From contig NZ_NEVS01000004.1 in assembly GCF_002261215.1 (NCBI RefSeq), forward strand, positions 2,108,001-2,172,000: a stretch of DNA of 64,000 bases. The letters are read 5' to 3'. Every line of letters starts with the position of its first letter. Positions within the stretch are counted from its first letter, which is position 1. Origin of the DNA: Bordetella genomosp. 11. GTDB taxonomy: Bacteria; Pseudomonadota; Gammaproteobacteria; Burkholderiales; Burkholderiaceae_B. The translations under genes were made by a program, and so were the position numbers. Under the pieces are notes generated by a model. The model was not told the origin of the DNA, ran no database searches, and was given only the letters and a program-made list of their open reading frames with translations. This document shows positions 39,971 to 47,759 of the stretch, piece by piece.

Positions 39971-40740
39971 CGTTGATCGCCGGTTATCGTGCCCGGCCCG
40001 GCACGATCGCCGTCGGCATCGGCCTCATCGCCATCGTCCGCGCATACCCGGCCCAGATGCAGCGTCAGCCGACGCGACAAACGCGCCGCCAGCCGCGCGC
40101 TGTGCGTCACCATCAGGAGCGCGCTGCCCGCGTCGCGCACCAGTTCCAGCAAAAGATCCAGCACGGCATCGCTACTGGCTTCGTCCAGGCTGCCCGTGGG
40201 CTCGTCGGCCAGCAGGAAGGCGGGACGATGAGCCAGGGCGCGCCCGATGGCCACGCGCTGCTGCTGACCGCCGGACAATTGTTCGGGGTAGCGCGACAGC
40301 AGCGCCGACAGGCCGAGCCGATCGGTCAGGTGCGCGAGCCATGCGGCATCGTGGCGCCCCGCCAGCCTGGCCTGGAAGCCCAGGTTGGCCGCGACGTCCA
40401 GGCTGCCCAAAAGGTTGTACTGCTGGAAAACCAGGCCGATGCCGGTCCTGCGCCAGCGCGCCAGGCCGGCTTCCCCGCGCCCATGCAAAGCCGTGCCGTC
40501 CACCACGACGCGTCCGCCGTCGGGACGCTCCAGGCCGGCGATCACATGCAACAGCGTGCTCTTGCCGCTCCCCGATTCCCCCATCAAGGCAAGGCTTTCG
40601 CCGGCGCGCAGGCGCAGATTCACGCCGCGCAACACGGGCAGGCTGCCCTGCGCGGTGCCAAACGACTTATGCAGGTCTTCGACGATAAGCAAGCGAGACT
40701 CCTGGACAGCACGCCCTGCGGCGGCACGTTCGCCAGGCAT
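39967..40740 (-). CDS. LolD/MacB-type ABC transporter ATP-binding protein
   Basis: 257 aa ATPase. Walker A is GESGSGKST near residue 55, the Q-loop is FQQYNLLG, the signature is LSGGQQQRVAIGRAL, Walker B is FLLADEPTGSLD and the H-loop is VTHS. This belongs to the FtsE/LolD/MacB branch that pairs with FtsX-like permeases, matching the gene directly downstream. The only ATG in a sensible position is at 40740, without a clear Shine-Dalgarno. The last 25 residues are an Asp/Gly-rich tail not needed for the fold. Confidence 0.93.
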   Translation of the reverse strand: MPGERAAAGRAVQESRLLIVEDLHKSFGTAQGSLPVLRGVNLRLRAGESLALMGESGSGKSTLLHVIAGLERPDGGRVVVDGTALHGRGEAGLARWRRTGIGLVFQQYNLLGSLDVAANLGFQARLAGRHDAAWLAHLTDRLGLSALLSRYPEQLSGGQQQRVAIGRALAHRPAFLLADEPTGSLDEASSDAVLDLLLELVRDAGSALLMVTHSARLAARLSRRLTLHLGRVCADDGDEADADGDRAGPGTITGDQR

Positions 40741-40854
40741 CGAAGGGCCGGGCGATGGCGCGCCGCGCTCCTATCGTAACCGGGGCGCATGCCAGGAACT
40801 TTCGCATAGGGTGCCGCACTCAGCCGACGCGATCCTCATCGCAAGGAGAAACAC

Positions 40855-41478
40855 GTGAACATATCTGGCACCCCTACCTGCTATTACCCCCTGACGCCCA
40901 CGGACAAATCGAAAATCGATACCTCGGGCCATGTCACGGGCGACAATCTGCGGAACACGCGCGGTTATGAACGGCTTGTGGAGATTCTCAGCCAAGACGG
41001 CAACCCGTCACCGGCAGCTCCTCTGCAAAGCCGCGAAGCACGAGACGCGGTGGACGGGATGAAAATAAAAGCCGGCACCATACTGCTGGCGCCCTGCCAC
41101 CAGGGCCATACCGCCGCCGACCGCAGCCTACCCGCCGGCGGCGTCCTATCGGACAATACCGCCGCGCCGCGCTCGCGACGCCAGATCGCGCAATCCGCCC
41201 CCCAAGCTCCCGCGCAATCCCCAACGCAAAGCGCCGGGGAAAGCACCGGCACCGGCGTCTGCCAAACCATCGGCGTATGGCACCGTGTGCTGAATGCCTT
41301 CGCGGAATTCCTCGGCGGCTTGGTCGTGAGCCTGGCAAATGACGAGCCGGCCAAAGGCGCCGCCGCCTCCGGCCGCCAGGCATGCCCGACCGACGGCAAT
41401 GGCGCGCAAGACCCGGACGACGATGTCGTCAACTACGAACGCTACCTGCAAGCGTGGGCGATGAGCGCCTCGGCATAA
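40855..41478 (+). CDS. Orphan hypothetical protein
   Basis: 207 aa, starting at GTG 40855 with a good AAGGAG at 40843-40848. I do not recognise a family. The N-terminal 60 residues are rich in Ser, Thr, Asn and Pro (MNISGTPTCYYPLTP), with no classical signal peptide. Residues 85-135 are low-complexity Ala/Gln/Ser/Pro. One amphipathic or hydrophobic segment follows (VLNAFAEFLGGLVVSLAN, about 146-163), then an acidic end. Base composition is lower in GC than its neighbours. It stands alone between convergent or divergent minus-strand genes. The layout resembles a secreted effector or surface protein, but that is a guess. Confidence 0.65.
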   Translation: MNISGTPTCYYPLTPTDKSKIDTSGHVTGDNLRNTRGYERLVEILSQDGNPSPAAPLQSREARDAVDGMKIKAGTILLAPCHQGHTAADRSLPAGGVLSDNTAAPRSRRQIAQSAPQAPAQSPTQSAGESTGTGVCQTIGVWHRVLNAFAEFLGGLVVSLANDEPAKGAAASGRQACPTDGNGAQDPDDDVVNYERYLQAWAMSASA

Positions 41479-41537
41479 GCCGCGGCCGCGGCGATCCTGC
41501 GCGTGGCGCCCGCCACTTCCCCGCGTCGCGGAACCGC

Positions 41538-43139
41538 TCACTGCGCACGGCGGGCGTCCTCCAGGATCATATCGGCACCCTTCTCCGCCACCATCATCAC
41601 CGCCGCCTGGGTATTACCCGATACCATGGCCGGCATCACCGAAGCATCCACCACGCGCAAGCCCGCCAACCCGCGGACGCGCAGGCGCGGATCGGTCACG
41701 GCACCTTCGTCCGAACCCATGCGGCAGGTACCGACCGGGTGATAGATGGTCTGGCCATTCCGGCGCGCAAACTCCAGCCACTCGTCATCGCTCTCCACCG
41801 CCGCGCCCGGGCTGGTTTCCTCGGCCACGTACTCGCGCAGCGCGGCCTGTCCAACGATGCGCCGGCCAATCCGCATGGCCTCGATCAGGCAGGTCCGGTC
41901 CACTTCCGCGCTCAGGAAATTCGGCCGTATGGCGGGCGGCTCGTAGGGACTGGCCGCCCTGATATGGATACTTCCGACCGAGCGGGGACGCAGCTGCGCC
42001 ACCCCCAAAGTCATGCCCGGATGGCGGTCCAGGATGCGTTCCGCCGCATTGGCATAGCTGGCGTGCACGAAGAAGAATTGCGCATCCGGCGACGGCATGT
42101 CGGGCAGGGTCTTGATGAAACCGTGCACCAGGCCCGTGCCCAAGGTCAGGATGCCGCGCCGCGCGGCGTAGTATTTTCCCAGTTGATGCACCAGCCGCCA
42201 GCCACGCGACATTTCGTTCAAGGTCACCGTGCCCTTGACGCGCCAATTCATGCGTGTCGCATAGTGCTCGCGGTAGTTCTCGCCCACCTCGGGCAGCGCG
42301 TGCACCATGGGTATCCCCAGCGCCCGCAGGCGTTGCGGATCGCCGATACCCGAGAGCTCCAGCATCTGCGGCGATTGCACCGCGCCCATGCAGAGCAGCG
42401 TCTCGATGCCCGCCCGCGCCACGACTTCGCCAACGCCCTTGCGATACTGCACGCCGACGCAGCGCCCGCCTTCGAACAAAAGCCGCGTTACATGGGCGCC
42501 CGCGACGATATGCAGGTTCGGGCGCCGGCGCGCCGGCTGCAGATAGCCGTCCACCACCGTCCAGCGGCGCCCGCGGTGCTGCAGGACCTGGTAGTAGCCG
42601 AAGCCTTCCTGGTCGTCGGCGTTGTAGTCGGGATTGATGCGCTGGCCGTCCTGCCGCGCGGCGGCCAGGAAGGCATCGGCCACGGGAAAACGTTCGCGCA
42701 CCCGCGACACATGCATCGGGCCGCCCTTCCCCCGCGACGCTTCGCCCCGGGGGAAGTCTTCGAGCTTGCGGAAATACGGCTCGACATCGCGATATGACCA
42801 CCCCGTCGCGCCGGCGCGCTCCCAGCCGTCGTAATCGCCGGGCTGCCCGCGCACATAGATGCCGCCGTTGATCAATGTGGAACCGCCCACACCGCGGCCG
42901 CGCGGCACGGAGATAACGCGGTTGCAGACGTTTTCTTCCGGCTCGGTCTGGAAACGCCAGTTGTAGACGGGGTCGACCAACAGCTTGCTGAAGCCCGCCG
43001 GTATGGACACCCACATATTCGCGCCGTCGCGGCCGGCTTCCAGCATCAGTACCCGGTAGCGGCCATCGGCCGTCAGCCGGTTGGCAAGAATGCAGCCGGC
43101 CGTACCGCCGCCCGCGATGATGAAATCGTAGGTTTCCAT
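41538..43139 (-). CDS. GMC-family FAD oxidoreductase (choline dehydrogenase-like)
   Basis: 533 aa. The FAD-binding dinucleotide motif IIAGGGTAGCILANRL is at the N-terminus, and GRGVGGSTLINGGIYVRG is GMC signature 1. The active-site pair is conserved: H467 in YHPVGTCRMG and N509 in SGNTQA. The family oxidises primary or secondary alcohols with electrons going to quinone or O2. It ends a minus-strand operon: transketolase N and C subunits, AroE-like protein, then this gene, 9 bases apart. The substrate is likely a polyol, hydroxy acid or alcohol of that pathway. Confidence 0.92.
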   Translation of the reverse strand: METYDFIIAGGGTAGCILANRLTADGRYRVLMLEAGRDGANMWVSIPAGFSKLLVDPVYNWRFQTEPEENVCNRVISVPRGRGVGGSTLINGGIYVRGQPGDYDGWERAGATGWSYRDVEPYFRKLEDFPRGEASRGKGGPMHVSRVRERFPVADAFLAAARQDGQRINPDYNADDQEGFGYYQVLQHRGRRWTVVDGYLQPARRRPNLHIVAGAHVTRLLFEGGRCVGVQYRKGVGEVVARAGIETLLCMGAVQSPQMLELSGIGDPQRLRALGIPMVHALPEVGENYREHYATRMNWRVKGTVTLNEMSRGWRLVHQLGKYYAARRGILTLGTGLVHGFIKTLPDMPSPDAQFFFVHASYANAAERILDRHPGMTLGVAQLRPRSVGSIHIRAASPYEPPAIRPNFLSAEVDRTCLIEAMRIGRRIVGQAALREYVAEETSPGAAVESDDEWLEFARRNGQTIYHPVGTCRMGSDEGAVTDPRLRVRGLAGLRVVDASVMPAMVSGNTQAAVMMVAEKGADMILEDARRAQ

Positions 43140-43148
43140 CGCGCGTCG

Positions 43149-43949
43149 CTAGGCCGCCCGCGCGCCCATGAAGTCCGCCATCAGCGCGACCTGCGCCGCC
43201 AGCATGGGCGCGCCATACTGGATCGCGCAGCCGCGTTCGCGCGCGGCCAGCAGCAGCGGGGTTTCGCGCGGCTGCATGATCACCTCGCAGACCAGCTGCC
43301 GCGGCGCCAGCCTCGATACATCCAGGGGCAGCGCGTCGCCCTGGCGCATGCCCAGCGACGTGGCGTTGACCACCAGGTCGTGGTCGCCGGGGTCCTCCGA
43401 GCCGACGCGAACGTCCGCCGCGGGATGGAGCGCCAGGATGCGCTGGCGCAGGTCCTCCGCCTTCGCGCGCGTGCGATTGGCCACGGTCAGCCGCGTCACC
43501 CCGGCCCCGACCAGCGCGAACGCAATGGCGTTGGCGGCGCCGCCGGCACCGGCCAGGTAGGCCGTCTTGCCTTCCACCGCCTTGCCCTCGGCCCGCAGGC
43601 CGCCCACGAATCCTTCGCCATCGAGCATGGTGGCCACGAGGCGACCGCCGGCATCGCGGCGCACCACATTGGCCGCGCCAATCTTGCGCGTCACCTCCGA
43701 GGCCTCGTCGCACAACGCGAGAATGGCCGTCTTGTGCGGTACCGTCACCACCAGGCCGCCCAGGTTTTCCATGCCGCGCAGGCCGGCCACCACCGCGGGA
43801 AGATTATCCGGGCGCACGTGGATCGGGATCATCACGCCATCGAAGCCGATAGAGGCGAAATACTCGTTCAAGCGCTGGGGCGCCTGCACGTGGTGGATGG
43901 GATCGGCCAGGATGCCGTAGACCCGCGTCTTGCCGCTGATGGGCGTCAT
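43149..43949 (-). CDS. Shikimate dehydrogenase-like NADP oxidoreductase, altered substrate site
   Basis: 266 aa of the AroE family. Catalytic K73 (VTVPHK), N94 (GAANVV) and D110 (TMLDGEGF) are kept. NADP-binding GAGGAANA and NRTRAKAE are present. The shikimate carboxylate-binding SxS is missing: the usual HSxSP reads HVQAP, with V21 and A23 replacing both serines. So this is unlikely to be the biosynthetic AroE and probably reduces or oxidises another cyclic or linear hydroxy compound. Its ATG overlaps the transketolase C-subunit stop (ATGA at 43946-43949). Confidence 0.88.
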   Translation of the reverse strand: MTPISGKTRVYGILADPIHHVQAPQRLNEYFASIGFDGVMIPIHVRPDNLPAVVAGLRGMENLGGLVVTVPHKTAILALCDEASEVTRKIGAANVVRRDAGGRLVATMLDGEGFVGGLRAEGKAVEGKTAYLAGAGGAANAIAFALVGAGVTRLTVANRTRAKAEDLRQRILALHPAADVRVGSEDPGDHDLVVNATSLGMRQGDALPLDVSRLAPRQLVCEVIMQPRETPLLLAARERGCAIQYGAPMLAAQVALMADFMGARAA

Positions 43950-44971
43950 CGTTTGTCTCCGTTCTTTTGTATGTGGCTCAGGACCGTCTCGCGGATACCG
44001 TCGGCGTCCAGCTTGTAATGCGCATAAAGCGTCGCCGGCGGCGCGATCAGGCTGTACTCATCATAGATCCCATGCCGCACCAGCCGCGTACCGCCGCCGG
44101 CTTCGGCCAATACCTCCGCCACGGCCGAGCCCAATCCCCCGAGCACGTTGTGTTCTTCGACAGTCATCATCAACGGGGCCCGCGCGCACGCGGCCAGGAC
44201 GGCCTCGCGATCCAGCGGCTTGATCGTCGGCATATCGATCACGCCCACGGAATATCCTTCCCGCCGCAAGGACGCCGCGGCGTCGAGCGCCGCCCTGACG
44301 GTGATACCGCAAGCCACCAGCGTCGCGTCGCTGCCGACCTCGTGCACAATGGCCTTGCCGAAGACGAAAGGCGCATTCGCGTCGTAGACCTGCGGGTCGC
44401 GGCCGCGGCCGATACGAAAATAGATGGGTTCGGGCCAGTCGACCGACGCCTTGATGGCGGCCGCCAGCTGGGGGCCGTCGGCCGGCGATACCACCGTCAG
44501 CCCGGCGATGGCCCGCATGGTGGAGATATCTTCCGTGGCGTGATGCGAGGTTCCGTAGAACCCGAGGCTGATGCCCGTGTGATGGCCGATCAGCCGCACC
44601 GGCAGGCGCGTGTAGGCCACGTCCATGCGGATCTGTTCGCAGCACAGCAGTCCCAGGAAGGATGCGAAGGTCGCGACGAAAGGCATATGGCCCGTGGCGG
44701 CCAGCCCCGCCGCGACGGACACCATGTTCTGCTCCGAAATGCCGAACTGTATATAGCGGTCCGGATAGGCCTCGGCATAGCGCGCCAGCCCATTGGAGTG
44801 CTGCAGGTCCGCCGACCCGGCAACGACGGGATGGCCGTCGCGGGTCAGCTCGATCAGGGCGTCGGCCAGCCAGGCCAGGCCGGGCGTCACGGCGTTCAGG
44901 GCGCGATACTGCCAGGACTCGGGCGACAAGGGATGCCCGGCTCGCGGCGGTTGCGGGATTGCATCGGTCAT
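43946..44971 (-). CDS. Transketolase C-terminal subunit
   Basis: 341 aa, the pyrimidine-binding and C-terminal domains of a split transketolase. Start ATG 44971 (MTDAIPQPP), two bases after the stop of the N-terminal subunit gene. FGISEQNMVSVAAGLAATGH carries the conserved Glu that activates thiamine diphosphate, and HHTGISLGFYGTSHHATEDI is typical of split transketolase C subunits. With the N subunit it should form a complete two-carbon ketol transferase. It may act on an unusual sugar or keto acid, given its operon partners. Confidence 0.92.
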   Translation of the reverse strand: MTDAIPQPPRAGHPLSPESWQYRALNAVTPGLAWLADALIELTRDGHPVVAGSADLQHSNGLARYAEAYPDRYIQFGISEQNMVSVAAGLAATGHMPFVATFASFLGLLCCEQIRMDVAYTRLPVRLIGHHTGISLGFYGTSHHATEDISTMRAIAGLTVVSPADGPQLAAAIKASVDWPEPIYFRIGRGRDPQVYDANAPFVFGKAIVHEVGSDATLVACGITVRAALDAAASLRREGYSVGVIDMPTIKPLDREAVLAACARAPLMMTVEEHNVLGGLGSAVAEVLAEAGGGTRLVRHGIYDEYSLIAPPATLYAHYKLDADGIRETVLSHIQKNGDKR

Positions 44972-44973
44972 GT

Positions 44974-45894
44974 TCAGATCTCCCGCGCCAGGATTTCGTC
45001 CATGGCGGCCCTGGCATCGGCCGGCGCCAGATAACCCAGGTGCCATCCCGGTTCGGTTTCCATGAAGCCGACGCCCTTGCCCTTCACGGTATGGGCGATC
45101 ACGCAGGCAGGGCCGGACCGCGCCGTGTCGGCCTTCAGCCGGCGCAGCAGCGCGGTCAGCGCACCGAGGTCGTGTCCATCGACTTCATGCACCCGCCATC
45201 CGAAGGCCGACCATTTGTCCTTCAGCGATTCGATGCCGATGACGTCATCCACCTTGCCATCCAGCTGATACCCATTGCGATCGACGATGGCGATCAGGCG
45301 CGACAGCTTGTGATGGGCCGCGAACAGCGCGGCCTCCCACACCTGCCCTTCCTGCATTTCGCCGTCCCCGAGCATCACGAAAACATTGAAATCCTCGTCG
45401 CGCAGGCGCCCGCCCAGGGCGATGCCCGCGCCGTTGGACAAGGCATGGCCGATCGACCCCGAACTGAAATCGATGCCGGGCACCTTGGTCATATCGGGAT
45501 GGTCTCCCAGCGGACTGCCCAGCCGGGTATAGCCGTCCAGCAATTCCCGCGCAATAAAGCCGTGGTCGACCAGCACGGGGAACAGTCCCACCGCCGCATG
45601 GCCTTTTCCCATAAGGAAACGGTCGCGCCCTGCCCAGCGCGGCTCCCCATGGCGCAGCCGCATGACGCCGTAGTACAAGGCCGCGAAGATCTCCGCGCAG
45701 GAGAAGACCGAACTGTAGTGCCCCACCTTGGCGATTTCGATCAGCCGGATCGTCTCCAGCCGGATGAAGCGGGCCTTTTCCCGCAGCATGGCGATCAGGG
45801 TTGGATCGACGCCTTGCGCGGCCGCATCGACGGCGCCGGAAGGCCCGCGCGGCTCGCCCGGGTTTTGCCCGCCAGAGGGAACAGCGTCGACCAT
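44974..45894 (-). CDS. Transketolase N-terminal subunit
   Basis: 306 aa. Start ATG 45894 with GGAGG six bases upstream; the frame extends 18 codons into the operator region. The thiamine diphosphate motif begins GDGEMQEGQVWEAAL and ends with the conserved Asn in DRNGYQLDG. HYSSVFSCAEIFAALYYG and MGKGHAAVGLFPVL are further transketolase landmarks. It is the first gene of a four-gene operon whose promoter region holds the ATATAT palindrome next to the divergent GntR gene. Confidence 0.92.
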   Translation of the reverse strand: MVDAVPSGGQNPGEPRGPSGAVDAAAQGVDPTLIAMLREKARFIRLETIRLIEIAKVGHYSSVFSCAEIFAALYYGVMRLRHGEPRWAGRDRFLMGKGHAAVGLFPVLVDHGFIARELLDGYTRLGSPLGDHPDMTKVPGIDFSSGSIGHALSNGAGIALGGRLRDEDFNVFVMLGDGEMQEGQVWEAALFAAHHKLSRLIAIVDRNGYQLDGKVDDVIGIESLKDKWSAFGWRVHEVDGHDLGALTALLRRLKADTARSGPACVIAHTVKGKGVGFMETEPGWHLGYLAPADARAAMDEILAREI

Positions 45895-45924
45895 GGCCTG
45901 CCTCCGATTATCGTTGGGTACGTG

Positions 45925-45937
45925 ATATATGATATAT
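45925..45937. promoter_or_regulatory. AT palindrome operator, site 1 (transketolase/GntR divergent region)
   Basis: ATATATGATATAT is a perfect inverted repeat with a one-base centre. The same 13-mer occurs in the other orientation at 49746-49758. It lies in the 122 bases between the transketolase operon and the divergent GntR gene. It overlaps a consensus plus-strand -10 TATAAT (45935-45940), with TTGGGT at 45914-45919 as a poor -35. Occupation by the GntR protein would block both promoters. Confidence 0.65.
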
Positions 45938-46016
45938 AATATAGCCACCCGTCGGGAAAAGCACCACCGCGCGCTAGAATTCCGTCCTTCTTCACCAGCG
46001 GCTCGCAGTTCGCGCC

Positions 46017-46721
46017 ATGACCAACCTCAAGCCCGTCAAAAAAGAGAACCTGTCGGTCCGGGTCTATACCGAAATACGGGAAGCGCTCATCAACGGCCAG
46101 TACGAGCCGGGAGAGCGGCTCATCATCGGCGAACTGGCCCAGGAACTGGGCGTCTCCATCACGCCGGTGCGTGAAGCGATCTTCCGTTTGATCAGCGAAC
46201 AGGGCCTGGAAATGCAGGCTGCGACGGCGGTCTATGTGCCCTACGTCAATTCGGAAAAGCTGCGCGAAATCCAGCAAATCCGCTTTCATCTGGAAGGCAT
46301 GGGGGCCGCCGAGGCGGCGACCAAAATCACCCGTGCGCAGTTGGATAATCTCGTCGCCCTGCAGCAGCAGTTCATCGCCTGCACCTCCAGCGATCCCAAG
46401 CGCGCCAGCTACCTGAACCGCAAATTCCACTTCGCCATCCTGGAAGCCAGCCGGATGCCGATCCTGCGCAATACGGTGGAATCGTTCTGGGTCATCACCG
46501 GCCCCATCCTGAAGGTCTTCCACGTGAAGACGGCCGGACTGGATTATTCCGGCGGCCAGCATCGGCACGAAGCGGTGCTGGCGGCGCTGAAAGCGCGCAA
46601 TCCGGATGCGGCCGCCAAGGCCATCCAGGCCGACCTGGTCTGGGGCGGCAAAATCATGATCGACTGGCTGGTCGAAAAAGAACAGGAACAGGAAGCGGCC
46701 GCCGCCGCGCGCGGCCGCTAA
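46017..46721 (+). CDS. GntR-family regulator (FCD domain)
   Basis: 234 aa. The winged helix at residues 12-75 includes GERLIIGELAQELGVSITPVREAI (key part LAQELGVSITPVREAI). The FCD effector domain follows, with helices containing NRKFHFAILEAS and the later His in HRHEAVLAALK. In the first metal-site motif the usual Asp is Asn (LNRKFH), so metal binding may differ. It is divergent from the transketolase operon and one of two matching palindromes lies in its own promoter. Likely controls both the transketolase operon and the ABC/SDR region around 49.7 kb. Confidence 0.93.
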   Translation: MTNLKPVKKENLSVRVYTEIREALINGQYEPGERLIIGELAQELGVSITPVREAIFRLISEQGLEMQAATAVYVPYVNSEKLREIQQIRFHLEGMGAAEAATKITRAQLDNLVALQQQFIACTSSDPKRASYLNRKFHFAILEASRMPILRNTVESFWVITGPILKVFHVKTAGLDYSGGQHRHEAVLAALKARNPDAAAKAIQADLVWGGKIMIDWLVEKEQEQEAAAAARGR

Positions 46722-46823
46722 GCGCTACCGGCGGCATTCCGTTCCGGCGGCACACGTTCCGCGCGACCGCCATTGCCCAGAACGCCATCGCGCCGGTTAC
46801 CGGCGGATGGCGCGCTGCCCCGC

Positions 46824-47759
46824 CTAAAAGGCGACGTTCTCCCTGCCCTTCAACCCCAGCTTCTCGCGCGCGTCATCCGGCGTCGCGATCTCCAGGTTCA
46901 GCGCCTCCAGAATGGTGCGGATGCGCTCTACCTGCATCCGGTTGGACTCCGCCAAGCGGCCCGGGCCGATCCAAAGCGAATCCTCCAGCCCGACACGCAC
47001 ATTCGAGCCCATCGCCGCCCCTATCGTGGCCAGCGGAATCTGGTTGCGTCCGGCCCCCAGGATGGACCATTCATAATCGCTGCCGAACAGGCGGTCGGCC
47101 GTGCGCTTCATGTGCATCAGGTCTTCCGGGTGCGGCCCGATGCCGCCCAGGATGCCGAACACCGACTGGATGAACGGCGGCGATTTCACCAGGCCGCGGT
47201 CGACGAAGTGCTTCAGGTTGTACAGGTGGCTGATGTCATAGCACTCGAACTCGAAGCGCGTGCCGTTGGCGTTGCCGATCGACAGGATGGTTTCGATGTC
47301 CTGGTAGGTATTGCGAAAGATCAGCGACCGGCTGTTCTCCAGGTGCTCGCGCTCCCAGTCGTGCTGGAACTCCTTGAAGCGATCCAGCATGGGAAACAGG
47401 CCGAAGTTCATCGAGCCCATATTCAGCGAAGCGACCTCCGGCTTGAATGTGGCCGCGGGGCGCATGCGCTCCTCCACCGTCATATGGGGGCTGCCACCCG
47501 TCGTGATATTGATGACGGCATCGGTTTCCTGCTTGATGCGCTTGAGGAAAGGCTCGAACAGCGCCGGATCCTGCGAAGGCTTGCCGTTCCCGGGATCGCG
47601 CGCGTGCAGATGCAGCACGGCCGCGCCGGCGCGAGCCGCGCCGATCGCCGCTTCGGCAATCTCATCGGCCGTCACGGGCAGATGCGGCGACATGCTGGGC
47701 GTGTGGATCGCGCCGGTCACGGCGCAGGTAATGATTACCTTCTGCTTGGCTTTAGCCAT
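46824..47759 (-). CDS. Beta-keto acid cleavage enzyme (BKACE, DUF849)
   Basis: 311 aa. Start ATG 47759 (MAKAKQKV), with GGAGAG upstream; it overlaps the dehydrogenase stop by 8 bases. The Zn-binding HLHARDP (H50, H52) and the Glu in VGLEDSLW match the family, which condenses a beta-keto acid with acetyl-CoA to give a CoA ester plus acetoacetate or equivalent. GGSPHMTVEERMRPA and GGIGPHPEDLMHMKR are further signatures. The gene upstream encodes a 3-hydroxyacid dehydrogenase that could make the beta-keto acid. The exact substrate cannot be read from sequence. Confidence 0.92.
   Translation of the reverse strand: MAKAKQKVIITCAVTGAIHTPSMSPHLPVTADEIAEAAIGAARAGAAVLHLHARDPGNGKPSQDPALFEPFLKRIKQETDAVINITTGGSPHMTVEERMRPAATFKPEVASLNMGSMNFGLFPMLDRFKEFQHDWEREHLENSRSLIFRNTYQDIETILSIGNANGTRFEFECYDISHLYNLKHFVDRGLVKSPPFIQSVFGILGGIGPHPEDLMHMKRTADRLFGSDYEWSILGAGRNQIPLATIGAAMGSNVRVGLEDSLWIGPGRLAESNRMQVERIRTILEALNLEIATPDDAREKLGLKGRENVAF

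Noticed and set aside
41479..41537. GC palindrome CCGCGGCCGCGG after the orphan gene as a terminator
   Set aside because: No spacer for a loop and no T-run; short GC palindromes are expected by chance at this base composition.
43500..44900. Possible frameshift between the two transketolase genes making one broken gene
   Set aside because: The N subunit ends cleanly and the C subunit starts two bases later with its own ATG. Both halves have complete motifs, and split transketolases are well known.
46722..46823. Imperfect tandem CCGGCGGCA repeats as a regulatory array
   Set aside because: Only two diverged copies in a convergent gap, without promoters to regulate.
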